Shown: positions 24,932-33,051 of the stretch, piece by piece
How the letters are laid out: each line of letters begins with the position of its first letter
Position numbering within the stretch: position 1 is the first letter of the stretch
NCBI RefSeq assembly: GCF_003545695.1
Contig: NZ_QUZZ01000003.1
Coordinates: 1-64,000, forward strand
Source of the DNA: Taibaiella helva
Lineage (GTDB): Bacteria > Bacteroidota > Bacteroidia > Chitinophagales > Chitinophagaceae
Reading direction: 5' to 3'
DNA length: 64,000 nt
Notes under the pieces: generated by a model
Seen by the model: the letters and a program-made list of their open reading frames with translations, nothing else
Told to the model about the DNA's origin: nothing
The model's database searches: none
Made by a program: the position numbers and the translations under genes

Positions 24932-25672
24932 ATGATCGTTATTGCTTTGTATAACCTGAAAGGCGGCGTAGGTAAGACCGCTTCTTGTGTAAACCTGGCG
25001 CACCTTTCTTCTGCTGATGGCTACCGTACGCTGCTATGGGATCTTGATCCGCAGGGCGCCGCCGGTTACTATTATCAAACCCAGCCGCCGACCAAAGGCG
25101 GTGTGCGCAAGCTGCTGGAAAAAGAGCTGTCGCTCGACGAACTGGTGCAATACAGCCGGTACGATGGGCTCGACGTGATACCCGCCGACAAATCAGCGCG
25201 TAAGCTGGATATCCTGCTCGACGAGCAAAAGGGCTCCAAGAAACAGATGCGGCAGCTGCTGAAACAGGCAGAGCATAGCTACGATTTTGTCTTTATCGAT
25301 TGCCCGCCCGGCTTTTCCGTATTGGCCGACAATGTCTTTGAAGCCGCCGATATCGTGCTGATGCCGGCTATTCCCACTACACTATCGGTACGTACCTATG
25401 ATATCGTTAAAGAATATTTTGAAGATAAACATCTCGACCTCGGAAAGCTGATGTGCTTTTTTACAATGGTCGATGCGCGCAAGAGCCTGCATACCGAGGT
25501 TATGCATACCCTCAGCGCCGACCGCCGTTTTTTTGAGCACTACATCCCTTATCTCTCAGAGGTAGAGAAGATGGGCCTGCACCAGGCGCCGGTAACCGCT
25601 TTTGCGCCTTCGGGCCGGGCCGCGACTTGCTACCGCGATCTCTGGACGGAAATTAAGGAAGGCATTCTTTGA
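24932..25672 (+). CDS. ParA-family ATPase
   Basis: This 246-residue deviant-Walker-A ATPase of the MinD/ParA group has KGGVGKTAS at about residues 10-18, DLDPQG as the second signature, and DFVFIDCPPG as the Walker B region. No ParB or centromere-like repeats lie nearby, so it is an orphan. Orphan ParA proteins of Bacteroidota may position other machinery. A strong terminator follows at 25718. Confidence 0.88.
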   Translation: MIVIALYNLKGGVGKTASCVNLAHLSSADGYRTLLWDLDPQGAAGYYYQTQPPTKGGVRKLLEKELSLDELVQYSRYDGLDVIPADKSARKLDILLDEQKGSKKQMRQLLKQAEHSYDFVFIDCPPGFSVLADNVFEAADIVLMPAIPTTLSVRTYDIVKEYFEDKHLDLGKLMCFFTMVDARKSLHTEVMHTLSADRRFFEHYIPYLSEVEKMGLHQAPVTAFAPSGRAATCYRDLWTEIKEGIL

Positions 25673-25717
25673 TCATATTGGCGGCGGAATTAAAAGACTC
25701 CGGGATAATCAGAAAAT

Positions 25718-25755
25718 AAACGAAGGCCGGCTGCGTGAGCAGCCGGCCTTCGTTT
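25718..25755. terminator. strong bidirectional terminator between convergent genes
   Basis: A perfect 17-bp stem (25718-25734 with 25739-25755) with a GTGA loop has A and T runs at the ends, between the convergent ParA and MscS genes. Confidence 0.95.
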
Positions 25756-25772
25756 GCAATAGTTGTTTGCTA

Positions 25773-26633
25773 TTATTGTTTATTGATGAGCAGCCGTGTC
25801 GGGATAGGGCCGGCGACACCATTGGCATCGAAAGCCTTTTTAACCAGTTCCTGTACACCAAAATAGACATCCCAGTAATCGGCTTGTGTAGTATAAGGAC
25901 GTATCGCCAGGGAGGTCATACCGTCGCCTACCTTCAGCACGCTCACCTCCGGAGCCGGCGCCTTCAACACTTTGGGATGCTGGAGCATGGCGTCCATGGC
26001 CACTTTGCGGGCAGTGTCGATAGCGACATCCAGAGCAATGGCCATGGTAAGGTCCACCCTGAGATTGCCATGCGTCGTATAGTTGGTGATCACGCCGGTG
26101 GATAAAGCGCCGTTGGGCAGGATCACAGTTTTGTTTTCAGGCGTAAGAATAGTTGTGTTGAAAATACCGATCTCCTGTACAATACCGATAGCGCCCTGAG
26201 CCTCGATCATGTCGTGTACTTTGAAGGGTTTGAAGATCATCAGCATGACCCCGCCCGCAAGGTTGCCCAGCGAGCCGTTGAGCGCCGCGCCGATGGCAAT
26301 GCCGGCACCGGCAAGGATGGCGGCAAAGCCGGTAATGTCCACACCGATCATACCGGCGATGGCCAGGAACAATAAGATGCTGAGGGTAACTTTAATGAGG
26401 GAAAGCAGGAACTTTTGCAGAGAGACGTCGAAATTCCGCGTGGAAAGCACTTTCTTCGACAGGCGGCCGATACGGCCGATAATCCATTGCCCGATAATGT
26501 AGACAAGGATGGCGCCGATCAGCTTGGGCGCATAATCAATGGCCATAGCCTTGATCTTGATCAGCCATACCTGGCCCGAGTTCAGCGCGTCGGCGCCGGC
26601 TTTGATTGTTTCATCGATTTGCAGAAAAACCAT
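25773..26633 (-). CDS. mscS: small-conductance mechanosensitive channel (MscS family)
   Basis: This inner-membrane channel of 286 residues opens under hypo-osmotic stress. Three membrane helices end in the Gly/Ala-rich pore helix (GFAAILAGAGIAIGAALNGSLG). The beta domain follows, with FKVHDMIEAQGAIGIVQEI and the LPNGALSTGVITNYT segment. The ATG at 26633 (MVFLQIDETIK) is preferred over the upstream in-frame start at 26669. A weak minus-strand -7 box (TACTTTCA, 26646-26653) precedes it. Confidence 0.92.
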   Translation of the reverse strand: MVFLQIDETIKAGADALNSGQVWLIKIKAMAIDYAPKLIGAILVYIIGQWIIGRIGRLSKKVLSTRNFDVSLQKFLLSLIKVTLSILLFLAIAGMIGVDITGFAAILAGAGIAIGAALNGSLGNLAGGVMLMIFKPFKVHDMIEAQGAIGIVQEIGIFNTTILTPENKTVILPNGALSTGVITNYTTHGNLRVDLTMAIALDVAIDTARKVAMDAMLQHPKVLKAPAPEVSVLKVGDGMTSLAIRPYTTQADYWDVYFGVQELVKKAFDANGVAGPIPTRLLINKQ

Positions 26634-26653
26634 AGGAATGTTTTTTGAAAGTA

Positions 26654-27218
26654 AAGGGAGTTTAAGCATGTTATTGAACCTAGGTACTCTATCAAGGATA
26701 GTGCCAAACTCCGCGATGCCCGGTGCAAGTCCGAAAAATAATTGGATTAGCAGGTAAGCGCCGGTAGTGAAGAACCATTGCCGGCGGCGCCGGAGCGGTC
26801 CATATAAATACAGGCGCTACAATCTTTGTAGCGCCCGTAGTACAGGACTTGCCTGTGACAGTAATGATAAGCTTATCTGGCCTCTTCCCGCCGGAAGCCG
26901 ATCATCCGGCCTGCGGTACGGGCGTTCCTGCCTCCTGCGGATGAGCGATCTCGGCGATGGTCATTGGCTTGCTGATCTGGTGCTGGTGTCCAGCTTGCCG
27001 CTGCGCCGCTGTGCCTTGACTACGGAAAGCTTTCCGTAGTCATATTGTGCGATGAGCCTCTCCTTGTGCATCAGACTGAGTCGATCAGGGTAATGCAGGC
27101 CCGCTTGCTACAAAGAAATACTAGGGTTAATCTTATAGCATGCGACAGCCTGCGAAAGGTCCAGTCTCTGGCTGCAGCGCCGATCCGGGAGATATAAAGA
27201 CGAATACGCAGCAAACCT
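26654..27218. other. 565-bp gene-poor stretch
   Basis: No convincing long gene is seen. Held within it are a perfect 10-bp hairpin at 26813-26835 and a 26-bp palindrome at 27017-27042. On the minus strand there is a chain of three tiny ORFs (36, 20 and 10 codons, starting at 27071) with ATGA overlaps, the palindrome lying inside the first. They may be remains of a frameshifted gene. I see no RNA gene. Confidence 0.4.
26813..26835. repeat. perfect 10-bp inverted repeat
   Basis: GGCGCTACAA and its complement are separated by TCT. There is no T run, so this is not a standard terminator. It could be a small REP-like element. Confidence 0.5.
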
Positions 27219-28418
27219 TTACGAAACTTCGTCCTCGCCCGCGGCCTGGGCGGCTCTGCCTTCTGGCGTATCGTCGGTTTCTTCGGGATTAACCACCTGG
27301 CGTGGAGCCTTAGCAGGCATCTTATCGCCGAGCAGCTTACCCCAGGGCTTCAGCTCATCGATACGGTCGAAGATGATCTTCAGCACGGCCACAAAAGGAA
27401 TGGAAAGGAACATGCCGCTGAAGCCCCATAAGGTTCCGCCCAGCAGGACCACGATGATCGAGATCAGCGCATTGACAGATACCTTGGAAGACACGACCCG
27501 CGGCACGATAATGTTGTTGTCCAGGAACTGGATCACGGAATAAGCTGCTACTATAAGTATGGGTGTGGTAAACCCGTCCTTGGTAATAAAAGACATCAGT
27601 ACCGGCAGCAGTATCGCTACGACACCGCCGATATAAGGAATAAGGTTGAGTATGGCGCCGATAACACCCAGCAGTATGGCATATTGTACGCCGAGGATCA
27701 GCAAGGCTGCTGAATTCAACACTGCAATAATAGAGGTCTCGATCATGAGACCCACAATATAGCTTTGTACGGCGCCCTTGGTCTCCTTTAGTATCTCCGC
27801 TACCTGCTCTTCATTGTCTTCTTCAAACACTTCATAAATGAAATTCAGGATAAGTGGCTTGTAGAACAGCAGCAGGAAAACATACAGGGGGATGAGGACA
27901 AAAAAGCTGAGCATTCCGAACACGGTATTGAGTGTACGACCGACATAGGCCTTACTGTTGTTCATGGCTTCATTCACCATATTCATCTGTTTTTCGGTAG
28001 AGATGCCGAAGCTTTCGCTAAGCCATTGCTGCAGCTGGTGAAGCAGCGACAATGTCTTCTCTTTCAGCTGGGGGATCATATCGCCGAACTGTACGATCTG
28101 CGAGGACAGGAAAAAGAGGATGCCGGCCAGCACCAGCACTGCCAGCAATATCGTTAGCAGTATCGCCGGGATCTTGGGCACTTTCCATTTCTGCAGCCTG
28201 TTGTATACCGGGTTCAGCAGGATAGCAATGAGCCCGGCAAACGCAAAGGGTACAATAATATCCTGCAACAGCCACAGGATATAAAAGAAGAGGTAAATAC
28301 CGATGACGACCATCGGGGCTTTGATGTAAAAAGGAAAGCTCTGCCGTGCATGCAGTATCTCCTGCTCTCCAGTGTTATTGCCCCGCTTGTTCTTTTTCCG
28401 GTTAAAAAACAATCCCAT
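27219..28418 (-). CDS. AI-2E family transporter (PerM/TqsA-like)
   Basis: This 399-residue inner-membrane protein of the AI-2E transporter family has eight membrane segments. Segments include IKAPMVVIGIYLFFYILWLL, a central amphipathic region (LHQLQQWLSESFGISTEKQ), and the conserved late motif of the family (LNLIPYIGGVVAILLPV). Family members export autoinducer-2 or other small solutes or ions. The role here is unknown. The ATG at 28418 (MGLFFNRKK) is chosen since the 63 extra codons upstream do not look coding. The tail is acidic and rich in Glu and Ala. Confidence 0.9.
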   Translation of the reverse strand: MGLFFNRKKNKRGNNTGEQEILHARQSFPFYIKAPMVVIGIYLFFYILWLLQDIIVPFAFAGLIAILLNPVYNRLQKWKVPKIPAILLTILLAVLVLAGILFFLSSQIVQFGDMIPQLKEKTLSLLHQLQQWLSESFGISTEKQMNMVNEAMNNSKAYVGRTLNTVFGMLSFFVLIPLYVFLLLFYKPLILNFIYEVFEEDNEEQVAEILKETKGAVQSYIVGLMIETSIIAVLNSAALLILGVQYAILLGVIGAILNLIPYIGGVVAILLPVLMSFITKDGFTTPILIVAAYSVIQFLDNNIIVPRVVSSKVSVNALISIIVVLLGGTLWGFSGMFLSIPFVAVLKIIFDRIDELKPWGKLLGDKMPAKAPRQVVNPEETDDTPEGRAAQAAGEDEVS

Positions 28419-28590
28419 AATTTTTATGATGTGTGTGGTTGTTGTTGTTTCGACCTGCTGCATACATAATGCGCTGTTGCCGCTCACACTACAAATAAAC
28501 GGAGAAATAGTTGTGCATGTGATATTCCCATCTATAAAATTTTTGCACCCAAAGCAGGACCCTGCGCCGCGTTCTGGCGTAGTGTCCCGA

Positions 28591-28598
28591 TACCTTTG
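28591..28598 (+). promoter_or_regulatory. -7 promoter box
   Basis: TACCTTTG is an exact TAnnTTTG match 67 bp before the ATG at 28666. It supports that start against the longer frame from 28372. Confidence 0.65.
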
Positions 28599-28665
28599 CT
28601 TTATCAAACAACGGAGAAACAGCTGTTATCCGGGAACCATTTCCCAACACCCAAATACCAGACTT

Positions 28666-29157
28666 ATGGAAACGACAATCAATGCTGAACCTGCACGGGA
28701 CCAGGCTGCGCTTATCGGCCGGCTAGGATACCGAGAGCTAGAGCAACCCCGTATTTATAAATGTGTGCGGAACGGAGAGCCGCTGGCGCTTACCATACAC
28801 CTGTACGAGAACAGGAATGCCTGCAAAGTGCTGTACTATACCGAAGCCGTGTATATACCCGGCAACCAGCTGCGGCATACGGCGCTCTTCCATTTCAATG
28901 CCACCAATGATCATGAGGCCTTGCACAAATATTGCCTGCATGCGCTCTTCTTCGATGAGAAGATCGGGTTTCAGTTCGAGCAGGAAAACAAGCACACTGC
29001 ACCGGCACACCTTGATCCGGAAAAGGCAGAGCTGTTTCAGAACTGGGTACGGCTATTCTGGAACAGCAATCATTTTAAAGAGAAGTATAAAGAGCTGGGC
29101 GGCCTGGAAAATCCTTCGGACCTGATCCGGAAGGGTGTTTTTTCCAAACCCTTCTGA
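28666..29157 (+). CDS. conserved hypothetical protein
   Basis: This is a 163-residue cytosolic protein (METTINAEPARDQ at the start) with no family I can name. It has a mixed alpha/beta text with many aromatic and His residues (NATNDHEALHKYCLHALFF, LFQNWVRLFWNSNHFKEKY). No signal peptide or membrane segment is seen. It is monocistronic, with its own promoter box and a terminator at 29184. Confidence 0.7.
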   Translation: METTINAEPARDQAALIGRLGYRELEQPRIYKCVRNGEPLALTIHLYENRNACKVLYYTEAVYIPGNQLRHTALFHFNATNDHEALHKYCLHALFFDEKIGFQFEQENKHTAPAHLDPEKAELFQNWVRLFWNSNHFKEKYKELGGLENPSDLIRKGVFSKPF

Positions 29158-29183
29158 CGGCCCCTGTATATCCCTGTCACCAT

Positions 29184-29220
29184 AAAGCCGGTACCTGAGG
29201 AGGGGGTGCCGGCTTTTAAA
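29184..29220 (+). terminator. terminator
   Basis: A 12-bp stem (29184-29195 with 29205-29216, one G-T pair) is followed by TTTT. Confidence 0.85.
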
Positions 29221-29306
29221 TCTCCCTTACCTTCGCCAAGGTAGGGAGATAAGAACAAGGCCTTTTAAAGCTGCCTTACTTGTTCCTTCCCCCTATGGAT
29301 AAATTT

Positions 29307-29314
29307 TATATTTG
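29307..29314 (+). promoter_or_regulatory. -7 promoter box for the WYL gene
   Basis: TATATTTG matches TAnnTTTG exactly. Transcription near 29321 leaves a 12-nt leader to the ATG at 29333, so the TTG start at 29312 is excluded. Confidence 0.65.
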
Positions 29315-29332
29315 CATACAAACACCCTCATC

Positions 29333-30244
29333 ATGTCGCTCTCCGATACTTACTTTCGTCACCAATGCATTATCAGAAGGCTGCTGAAAGCCCCGGCCAG
29401 TCTGCAGGAGCTAAAAGATTACTATGAGCTGGAATGCGAGACCCACGATTACAGCTTCATTTTTTCACAGCGTACTTTCCTCAGGGATAAAGAAGAGATT
29501 CTTTCCCTGCACAAGAAGGATATCCAGTACAATCCTTCGCTGCGCAAGTACTATCTGGAAGAAGATCATATGCCCGACGACCTGGGCGAAAGAATTGCCG
29601 ACGCGTACAATACTTACCAGGCGCTGAATCTGGCCGACGGTCTCTCCGACTTCGTCTACCTGGAAAAGCGCCGGCCGCAGGGCATGGAGCATTTTCATCC
29701 CTTGCTGCATGCCATCCGTTCGCGGCTGGTGGTTACCTTTCAGTATGAAAAATACCTGGATGAGCACATCAGCGAGCGGAGGGTGGAGCCGCTGGCATTG
29801 AAAGAGTTTCAAAGCCGCTGGTACCTGCTGGCCAAAGACCTGAAAGACCACTCTTTAAAAACCTTTGCGCTGGATCGCATCACATCGCTGGAGGCCAGCC
29901 GCCAGAAATACAAGGCGGACAAAGGCTTTAATGTGAACGAGTATTTCCGGCACTGCTTTGGTATTATCCGTCCCTCGGTGCCTGAAAGCAAACCGCAGGA
30001 CATTGTGCTGCAATTTGTGCCCGGTAAAGGCAAATACATCAAAAGTCTTCCCCTGCATGAATCGCAGCGCATCCTTAAAGATGACGAGGAAGGTCTCCAG
30101 GTAGCGCTGGAGCTGTACATTACACATGACCTTATCATGGAACTGCTGTCCCATGGCGCCGATGTGACCGTGCTGCAGCCGGCTTCGCTGCGAAAGACGC
30201 TGAACGAGATTTATAACCGCGCCGAGAAAATATACCAGCATTGA
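29333..30244 (+). CDS. WYL-domain transcriptional regulator
   Basis: This 303-residue regulator has an N-terminal winged-helix region (residues about 1-65) and a WYL domain (about 120-215) with FQSRWYLLAKDLKDHSLKTF as its core. A C-terminal WCX-like extension (DIVLQFVPGKGKYIKSLP) follows. WYL proteins bind small ligands or nucleic acids and control stress or defence genes. The target is not apparent. The MATE transporter downstream is a candidate but has its own promoter. Confidence 0.9.
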   Translation: MSLSDTYFRHQCIIRRLLKAPASLQELKDYYELECETHDYSFIFSQRTFLRDKEEILSLHKKDIQYNPSLRKYYLEEDHMPDDLGERIADAYNTYQALNLADGLSDFVYLEKRRPQGMEHFHPLLHAIRSRLVVTFQYEKYLDEHISERRVEPLALKEFQSRWYLLAKDLKDHSLKTFALDRITSLEASRQKYKADKGFNVNEYFRHCFGIIRPSVPESKPQDIVLQFVPGKGKYIKSLPLHESQRILKDDEEGLQVALELYITHDLIMELLSHGADVTVLQPASLRKTLNEIYNRAEKIYQH

Positions 30245-30284
30245 GCTTTCTGAAAATCCTAACTTTTCATTGATAAAAAAGCAA

Positions 30285-30292
30285 TACCTTTG
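30285..30292 (+). promoter_or_regulatory. -7 promoter box of the MATE gene
   Basis: TACCTTTG fits TAnnTTTG exactly. It gives a leader RNA of about 145 nt before the MATE start codon. Confidence 0.65.
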
Positions 30293-30311
30293 AGCCCTCA
30301 ATCTCCGAACG

Positions 30312-30347
30312 ATGAAAATCTATGGGGCTATGATCCTCGTACACTAG
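30312..30347 (+). CDS. possible leader peptide (uORF) ahead of the MATE gene
   Basis: A 12-codon ORF (MKIYGAMILVH, stop) lies 13 nt after the inferred transcription start. A hairpin (30332-30355) covers its end. Another 5-bp hairpin (30393-30407) precedes a T-rich run. Together they could form an attenuation leader that senses ribosome stalling. Confidence 0.3.
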   Translation: MKIYGAMILVH

Positions 30348-30442
30348 TACGGATCTGGCCAATACTCCCGAACAGACAATAAACAAATGGATGGACGCCA
30401 GCCGTCCTGTTGGTCTATTTTTCATCTTTTACAACCCCTTTT

Positions 30443-31867
30443 ATGCCCTCTACTATAAATGGCGCCTCCAAGGCGACCAGTTACTTCACTTTATTGAAGC
30501 AAGCCCTGCGTGGCGAAGAAATGGACTATACGCAAGGCAGCATCCGCAAAGCCGTGATCATGCTGGCGATCCCTATGATGCTGGAAATGGCCATGGAGTC
30601 GGTTTTCGCCCTTGTGGATCTCTATTTCGTGGGCCACCTGGAAAACAGCCGTGAAGCCATACAGACCGTAGGCCTTACGGAATCGGTGCTCACCATTATG
30701 TATTCTATTGCTATAGGCATGAGTATGGCTGCTACCGCCGTCGTTGCCCGCCGTATAGGGGAGAAGAATCCAGAAGAGGCCGGCCATAGCGGCGTTCAGG
30801 CCATATTGATTGCGTCGGTGGTTACACTGGCGCTCAGCATAGCCGGCGTCATCTTTGCGCCGGACATCCTGCGTCTCATGGGCGCTTCGGCGGAAGCTAC
30901 CGCACAAGGTGGCACTTTTACCCGTATCATGATGGGCAGCAGCATGGCGATCATGTTGCTGTTCCTGATCAATGGTATCTTCCGTGGCGCAGGCAATGCG
31001 GCCATTGCCATGAAAAGCCTGTGGATCGCTAATATCTGTAACATTATCCTTTGCCCTGTGTTTATTAACGGCTTTGCCTTTGTGCCGGCCTTCGGCCTTA
31101 CCGGAGCGGCTATGGCTACCGCTACGGGACGAAGCATAGGCGTGCTGTACCAGGTGTATCACCTGTTTAAAGGCAAGCATCAGCTGAAGATCAGGCTGTC
31201 GCATTTCCTGCCGGACTTCAAGGTGATTCGTGCGCTGGTCGGTATCGCCACACCGGGCATCTTCCAGTTTGTAATCGCCTCCTGCAGCTGGATCTTCCTG
31301 GCCGAGCTGGTGGCTACCACCGGCGGCGATGCGGGTTCGGCTGGCTACCAGACGGCCCTGCGCCTGATGATGTTCTTTATGCTACCCGCCTGGGGCCTCA
31401 GCAACGCGGCTTCTACCCTGGTAGGACAGAATCTGGGCGCGCAGAATGTGCAACGCGCGGAAGAATCGGTGATGAAGACCGTTAAGTACAATGTGCTCTT
31501 TATGCTGGCTGTGAGCATTATTTTCTTTTTGCTCGGCGGCTGGCTCGTGTCCTTTTTCTCCAATGACGAGGCGATCCGTTCGGTGGCCCGAACCGCTTTG
31601 ATGATCATGAGCACCGGCTTTATCTTTTATGGCATCGGTATGGTCATGATCAATGCCTTCAACGGTTCGGGGGATACCTGGACGCCAACCTGGGTCAACC
31701 TTTTCGGCTTCTGGGCACTGCAGGTGCCACTGGCTTACCTGCTGGCCAAATACCTGGAATGGGGACCCCGGGGCGTTTTTGTAGCGATACCGGTTGCCGA
31801 GACGGCCATCACCATTGCGGCTTTTATCTTATTCAAGAGAGGACGCTGGAAGAAAAAGAAAGTGTAA
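30443..31867 (+). CDS. MATE-family multidrug/Na+ exporter
   Basis: This 474-residue inner-membrane antiporter has twelve membrane helices. Recognisable are MDYTQGSIRKAVIMLAIPMM (start of helix 1), FALVDLYFVGHL, the GNAAIAMKSLWIANICNIIL loop, and NGSGDTWTPTWVNLFGFW near the end. MATE proteins extrude cationic drugs and other metabolites in exchange for Na+ or protons. The start ATG at 30443 is chosen since many homologs begin with 25-35 residues before the DYTQGSI segment. An ATG at 30521 is possible. A leader region lies upstream. Confidence 0.93.
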   Translation: MPSTINGASKATSYFTLLKQALRGEEMDYTQGSIRKAVIMLAIPMMLEMAMESVFALVDLYFVGHLENSREAIQTVGLTESVLTIMYSIAIGMSMAATAVVARRIGEKNPEEAGHSGVQAILIASVVTLALSIAGVIFAPDILRLMGASAEATAQGGTFTRIMMGSSMAIMLLFLINGIFRGAGNAAIAMKSLWIANICNIILCPVFINGFAFVPAFGLTGAAMATATGRSIGVLYQVYHLFKGKHQLKIRLSHFLPDFKVIRALVGIATPGIFQFVIASCSWIFLAELVATTGGDAGSAGYQTALRLMMFFMLPAWGLSNAASTLVGQNLGAQNVQRAEESVMKTVKYNVLFMLAVSIIFFLLGGWLVSFFSNDEAIRSVARTALMIMSTGFIFYGIGMVMINAFNGSGDTWTPTWVNLFGFWALQVPLAYLLAKYLEWGPRGVFVAIPVAETAITIAAFILFKRGRWKKKKV

Positions 31868-31880
31868 CAATCGCCATTAA

Positions 31881-31918
31881 ATGTAAAGCCCCGTTGTGAA
31901 GACAATGGGGCTTTACAT
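31881..31918. terminator. bidirectional terminator between MATE and ykuK genes
   Basis: A 17-bp stem (31881-31897 with 31902-31918, one G-T pair) with a GAAG loop lies between the convergent genes. Confidence 0.9.
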
Positions 31919-31926
31919 TATAAACC

Positions 31927-32415
31927 TTAGTGTACGATCTTATTGGCGCAGCTGGTGCTGGCAAAGGCGTACGGCTTGGCCCTGAAGGCAAAGCCCATGC
32001 CGGTGATATAGCCCATAGCATCCTTCAGCGCTACATGGCTTTTAAAGCCGGGATCAGTATTGATATCGGCATGCACCTCCATCGCCACATCGTGCTCGGT
32101 GAAAAGATCGCATAAGCGGTAGGCAACCTCGACGCTCCGCGATACTTCGTGCAGCATCCTTTCCCTGATGCTCATGCTTTGCTGCAGGATCTCTTTCTGA
32201 ATGTACATGAAGCCGCCCCGGCCTTCACGCAGCAGCACGATCACGGTAGCGCATTCGATATGCTTTCCCTTGACCTGGCTATCGGTTCCGATACAGGCCT
32301 TGAGCTTGTGTCCGGCGGCATGCTCCCGTAGGATGGCTTGCCGCACTTCTTCTTCAATGGGCCGCCGGACCTGGTGTCCGGCAAGCTTTCTCCAATGTAA
32401 AGTCTGTGTTTCCAT
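31927..32415 (-). CDS. YkuK/DUF458 RNase H-like protein
   Basis: This 162-residue protein is of the YkuK (DUF458) family, predicted to have an RNase H-like fold. CIGTDSQVKGKHIECATVI is the recognisable N-terminal strand with its Asp. MEVHADINTDPGFKSHVALKDAMGYI carries a further Asp/His set. The substrate is unknown. It starts 31 bp downstream of five tRNA-type genes with no terminator between. It is therefore probably the last gene of that transcript, which makes a nucleic-acid substrate such as tRNA an appealing but untested idea. Confidence 0.87.
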   Translation of the reverse strand: METQTLHWRKLAGHQVRRPIEEEVRQAILREHAAGHKLKACIGTDSQVKGKHIECATVIVLLREGRGGFMYIQKEILQQSMSIRERMLHEVSRSVEVAYRLCDLFTEHDVAMEVHADINTDPGFKSHVALKDAMGYITGMGFAFRAKPYAFASTSCANKIVH

Positions 32416-32446
32416 GGTTTGTTTTTATCCGGTGATTGTGTTCCTG

Positions 32447-32519
32447 TGGTATCCCGCGGACTCGAACCGCGTTTGCCGGATCTTCAATCCGGTGCATAGA
32501 CCAGCTCTGCCAGGATACC
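32447..32519 (-). tRNA. tRNA-Phe (anticodon GAA), divergent
   Basis: On the minus strand a 7-bp acceptor (GGTATCC/GGATACC) is followed by a 3-bp D stem, an anticodon stem CCGGA/TCCGG with loop TTGAAGA, and a T arm CGCGG-TTCGAGT-CCGCG. Anticodon GAA reads Phe. No CCA is encoded. It is the last of five tRNA-type units and lies 31 bp before the ykuK start. Confidence 0.75.
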
Positions 32520-32532
32520 TTTGTTTTTGCTG

Positions 32533-32618
32533 CGGTAGATATTGGATTCGAACCAATGCGGCTGTTACACCCTGGCCGCTTAGCGGGCGGCTCTCTTAGA
32601 CCTCTTGAGTAATCTACC
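32533..32618 (-). tRNA. tRNA-Ser (anticodon GCT), divergent
   Basis: This 86-nt class II tRNA has acceptor GGTAGAT/ATCTACC, anticodon stem GCCGC/GCGGC, loop CCGCTAA and a long variable arm. Anticodon GCT reads AGC/AGU Ser codons. Position 33, nearly always U, is C here. No CCA is encoded. Confidence 0.65.
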
Positions 32619-32623
32619 ATTTG

Positions 32624-32695
32624 GGGTACTCCGCGGACTCGAACCGCGTAACCGGCATAGCCGGCGCATGGGTGATGCTTCCTTGCCTGAGTACC
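32624..32695 (-). tRNA. tRNA-like element, anticodon unresolved
   Basis: A 7-bp acceptor (GGTACTC/GAGTACC) and a perfect T arm (CGCGG-TTCGAGT-CCGCG) frame 40 nt that do not fold into normal D and anticodon arms. Instead a GCA/TGC hairpin and a CCGGC-TAT-GCCGG hairpin form. It may be a pseudo-tRNA, an engineered decoy-like structure or a tRNA with an atypical fold. Confidence 0.45.
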
Positions 32696-32723
32696 GCCCA
32701 GCCCCTGAAGGCAGGAGTATACT

Positions 32724-32796
32724 GGTTGTCTCCGGGACTCGAACCCTGTTCTCCACAGTCACAGTGTGGCGCTCTACCTGGTAAGCTAAAGACAAC
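32724..32796 (-). tRNA. tRNA-His (anticodon GTG), divergent
   Basis: Acceptor GTTGTCT/AGACAAC, D arm with GG, anticodon stem CCACA/TGTGG and loop CTGTGAC (anticodon GTG) are visible. The T stem has one mismatch. The base at -1 is C, so the extra G expected for tRNA-His is not encoded. No CCA is encoded. Confidence 0.7.
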
Positions 32797-32801
32797 GTAA
32801 G

Positions 32802-32874
32802 GTTATCGGAACAGGGCTCGAACCTGTATCGCCGGTGTCAAAAACCGGTGTGCTGCCGTTGCACCATCCGATAA
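32802..32874 (-). tRNA. tRNA-Gln (anticodon TTG), divergent
   Basis: The U1-A72 acceptor pair typical for Gln (TTATCGG/CCGATAA), D arm, anticodon stem CCGGT/ACCGG with loop TTTTGAC, and a T arm are present. Anticodon TTG reads Gln. It is the first tRNA of the block, 5 bp before tRNA-His. No CCA is encoded. Confidence 0.75.
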
Positions 32875-32895
32875 GAGGAATGATCCTGTTACAGA

Positions 32896-32961
32896 TCATT
32901 CAGGGCGCCGCTGCGGCCGGCCATAAAGCCGCAACAGCATAGGGTAAGGGGCTGTGTTCAT
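32896..32961 (-). CDS. tiny ORF upstream of the tRNA block
   Basis: A 21-codon ORF (MNTAPYPMLLRLYGRPQRRPE) is preceded by a good Shine-Dalgarno-like AAGGA, which is uncommon in Bacteroidota. It lies 21 bp before the first tRNA. It may be a leader or a phage-type small gene. It could also be chance. Confidence 0.25.
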   Translation of the reverse strand: MNTAPYPMLLRLYGRPQRRPE

Positions 32962-33002
32962 CGTTCTTTCCTTTTCAATAATCAGGGTCCGACAGGGGTA
33001 AT

Positions 33003-33035
33003 AAAAAAGCCCCGCAGGACAGACTGCAGGGCTTT
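33003..33035 (-). terminator. terminator after the 58-codon ORF
   Basis: An 11-bp stem with one mismatch (33006-33017 with 33024-33035) is followed on the minus strand by six Ts. Confidence 0.75.
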
Positions 33036-33051
33036 ACACTCGTGCGCAGGA

